A stretch of DNA of 32,860 nucleotides from contig JAUIIC010000018.1 of the NCBI GenBank assembly GCA_030431935.1, positions 1 to 32,860 on the forward strand, in the 5' to 3' direction. Origin of the DNA: Alphaproteobacteria bacterium (GTDB lineage: Bacteria; Pseudomonadota; Alphaproteobacteria; Rhodobacterales; Rhodobacteraceae). The position numbers and the translations under genes were made by a program. This document shows positions 32,022 through 32,860 of this stretch, piece after piece. The first letter of the stretch is position 1. Every line of letters starts with the position of its first letter. Below the pieces are notes generated by a model that worked only from the letters and a program-made list of their open reading frames with translations, made no database searches and was not told where the DNA came from.

Positions 32022-32860
32022 ATTCGTCTGTGTAAGCACCTCAAAATACTCAAGAAACGTGAACTTTGGCGTCATATGGCGACGCTGAAACCGTTACAGA
32101 TCATTCGAAACGTTGCGATATCGTTGCGGACCCACCCACCCTAGGCATATCTTGTTTTCGCAACCGATCAATGCCCAGCTGATCTCTCCAGTCAAGGGGA
32201 GCTAGCGAACGAAGAGGACAGTGCATCGACCATTTTTTTCTACTCCATTCACGCTTTTCCACTCTACAGGGGCATAGCCCCTCCTCGATGCAGCCAGTAC
32301 CCCTCGTACAGGCGCTCCTACCCTGCAGCAGGGCAGTCAGACCGGAAGGTTACCTAGCGTGTACAACGCGCTGGGGATCGACGTTCGTCTCTGAGTTTGG
32401 CCGGGCAGTTGCGATGAAGACCTGTTTTGATTTTGCCGAGGCTGCGATCAAAGATCTCATACCTTAATTTCTGGCAACGGCTCAGCGCACTCCACACTCC
32501 TCGAGGCGCTTCAGATCGCGTGTCGCCACATCGACGAATTCGCGCTTGTGTCTTAAAAAGCCTTTCGCCAGATTGAGCCAGATCAAAGGCGACAACGCGT
32601 TGGATGAGCGAGATCGCTTCGGCAGCTTGATGAAAACTCTTTGCGGGGGGGACGGTGTGATGAAGCGAGATGGCGCCTCAACGGATGTGAGCACGCTTCG
32701 ATCACTGCTCATTGTTGTCGTTGCATCGCTAATCCTAGTGGTCTGAACGAGACGGAAGAGTCCGTTTCGGGATTCCCAGGTCCGGGCTTGTGTGCGAGTC
32801 TCTGGAGATGCGCACCGGTGTCTGTTTCAGCGTCTCATCCAGCGACCGTCAGCGATTGGA
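32022..32860. other. End of an integrated element, no confident gene
   Basis: This stretch is visibly less GC-rich than the rest and lacks the codon bias of its neighbours. It holds heptamer direct repeats CGTTGCG (32111-32117 and 32122-32128), nested arms TGCATCGA (32222-32229) and TCGATGCA (32285-32292) enclosing the hairpin GGGGC, ATA, GCCCC (32269-32281), CCCTGC, A, GCAGGG (32321-32333), and CGAGACGG with CCGTTTCG (32748-32769). A plus-strand frame at 32546-32746 ends in a hydrophobic tail (LRSLLIVVVASLILVV) but starts with TTG and has no ribosome site. I read it as the terminal part of an island. Confidence 0.5.

Noticed and set aside
31926-32144. 72-residue plus-strand frame containing SERIRTSGP
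   Set aside because: This is a translation of the antisense of the tRNA-Pro fragment, a common false gene.
32482-32746. Short frames on both strands near the right edge
   Set aside because: No ribosome site, no family resemblance, and they overlap each other; kept only as a remark in the island-end entry.

Overview
The window reads as chromosome of a high-GC alphaproteobacterium of the Rhodobacterales (roseobacter or Paracoccaceae type). This rests on overall gene content and codon bias, the petABC order with a Tat-type Rieske protein, the thiBPQ locus, and the dense packing with many ATGA overlaps. I ran no database search, so the taxonomy is inference. Most of the window (1 to about 31,970) is host chromosome. 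The last ~840 bases look like the end of an integrated element.

Layout. 1-5137: a 5'-truncated methyltransferase, a class II aldolase on the minus strand, a translationally coupled adenine deaminase and AMP nucleosidase pair (AMP to adenine to hypoxanthine), and an HU-family protein. 5218-9338: a DMT transporter, a CcdA-like membrane protein with a Tat-exported thioredoxin, an AEC transporter and chorismate synthase. 9407-12826: promoter, TPP riboswitch, a probable Shine-Dalgarno switch, thiBPQ and a bidirectional terminator. 12850-15586: the cytochrome bc1 operon petABC on the minus strand. 15755-20060: a tight minus-strand run (dapF, mtaB, PaiB-like, small membrane protein, GST, LysE-type exporter).

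20116-23371: tRNA-Lys(TTT) with promoter and terminator, a short reductive-dehalogenase-like Fe-S protein, a 116-bp TA-flanked palindromic element filling the space between two convergent genes, a DM13 protein, a NIPSNAP protein and rlmJ. 23435-29527: an alkylsulfatase-like metallo-beta-lactamase-fold (MBL) protein, then a five-gene minus-strand cluster: His-rich DUF2796 (ZrgA-like), ABC ATPase, FtsX-type permease, DUF3299 protein and a secreted MBL enzyme. Its parts point to zinc handling. 29528-30225 is a structured non-coding stretch, followed by two convergent GntR-type regulators.

At 31973-32021 there is only the 3' part of a tRNA-Pro(CGG) gene, anticodon loop to CCA. That is the expected scar of integration at a tRNA 3' end. 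It implies that sequence to its right belongs to an island whose intact tRNA-Pro lies beyond the window. The best candidates for something little described are the zinc/MBL cluster, the TA-inserted palindrome that makes stop codons at both ends, the thiBPQ pairing switch, and the DapF with a displaced second catalytic cysteine.
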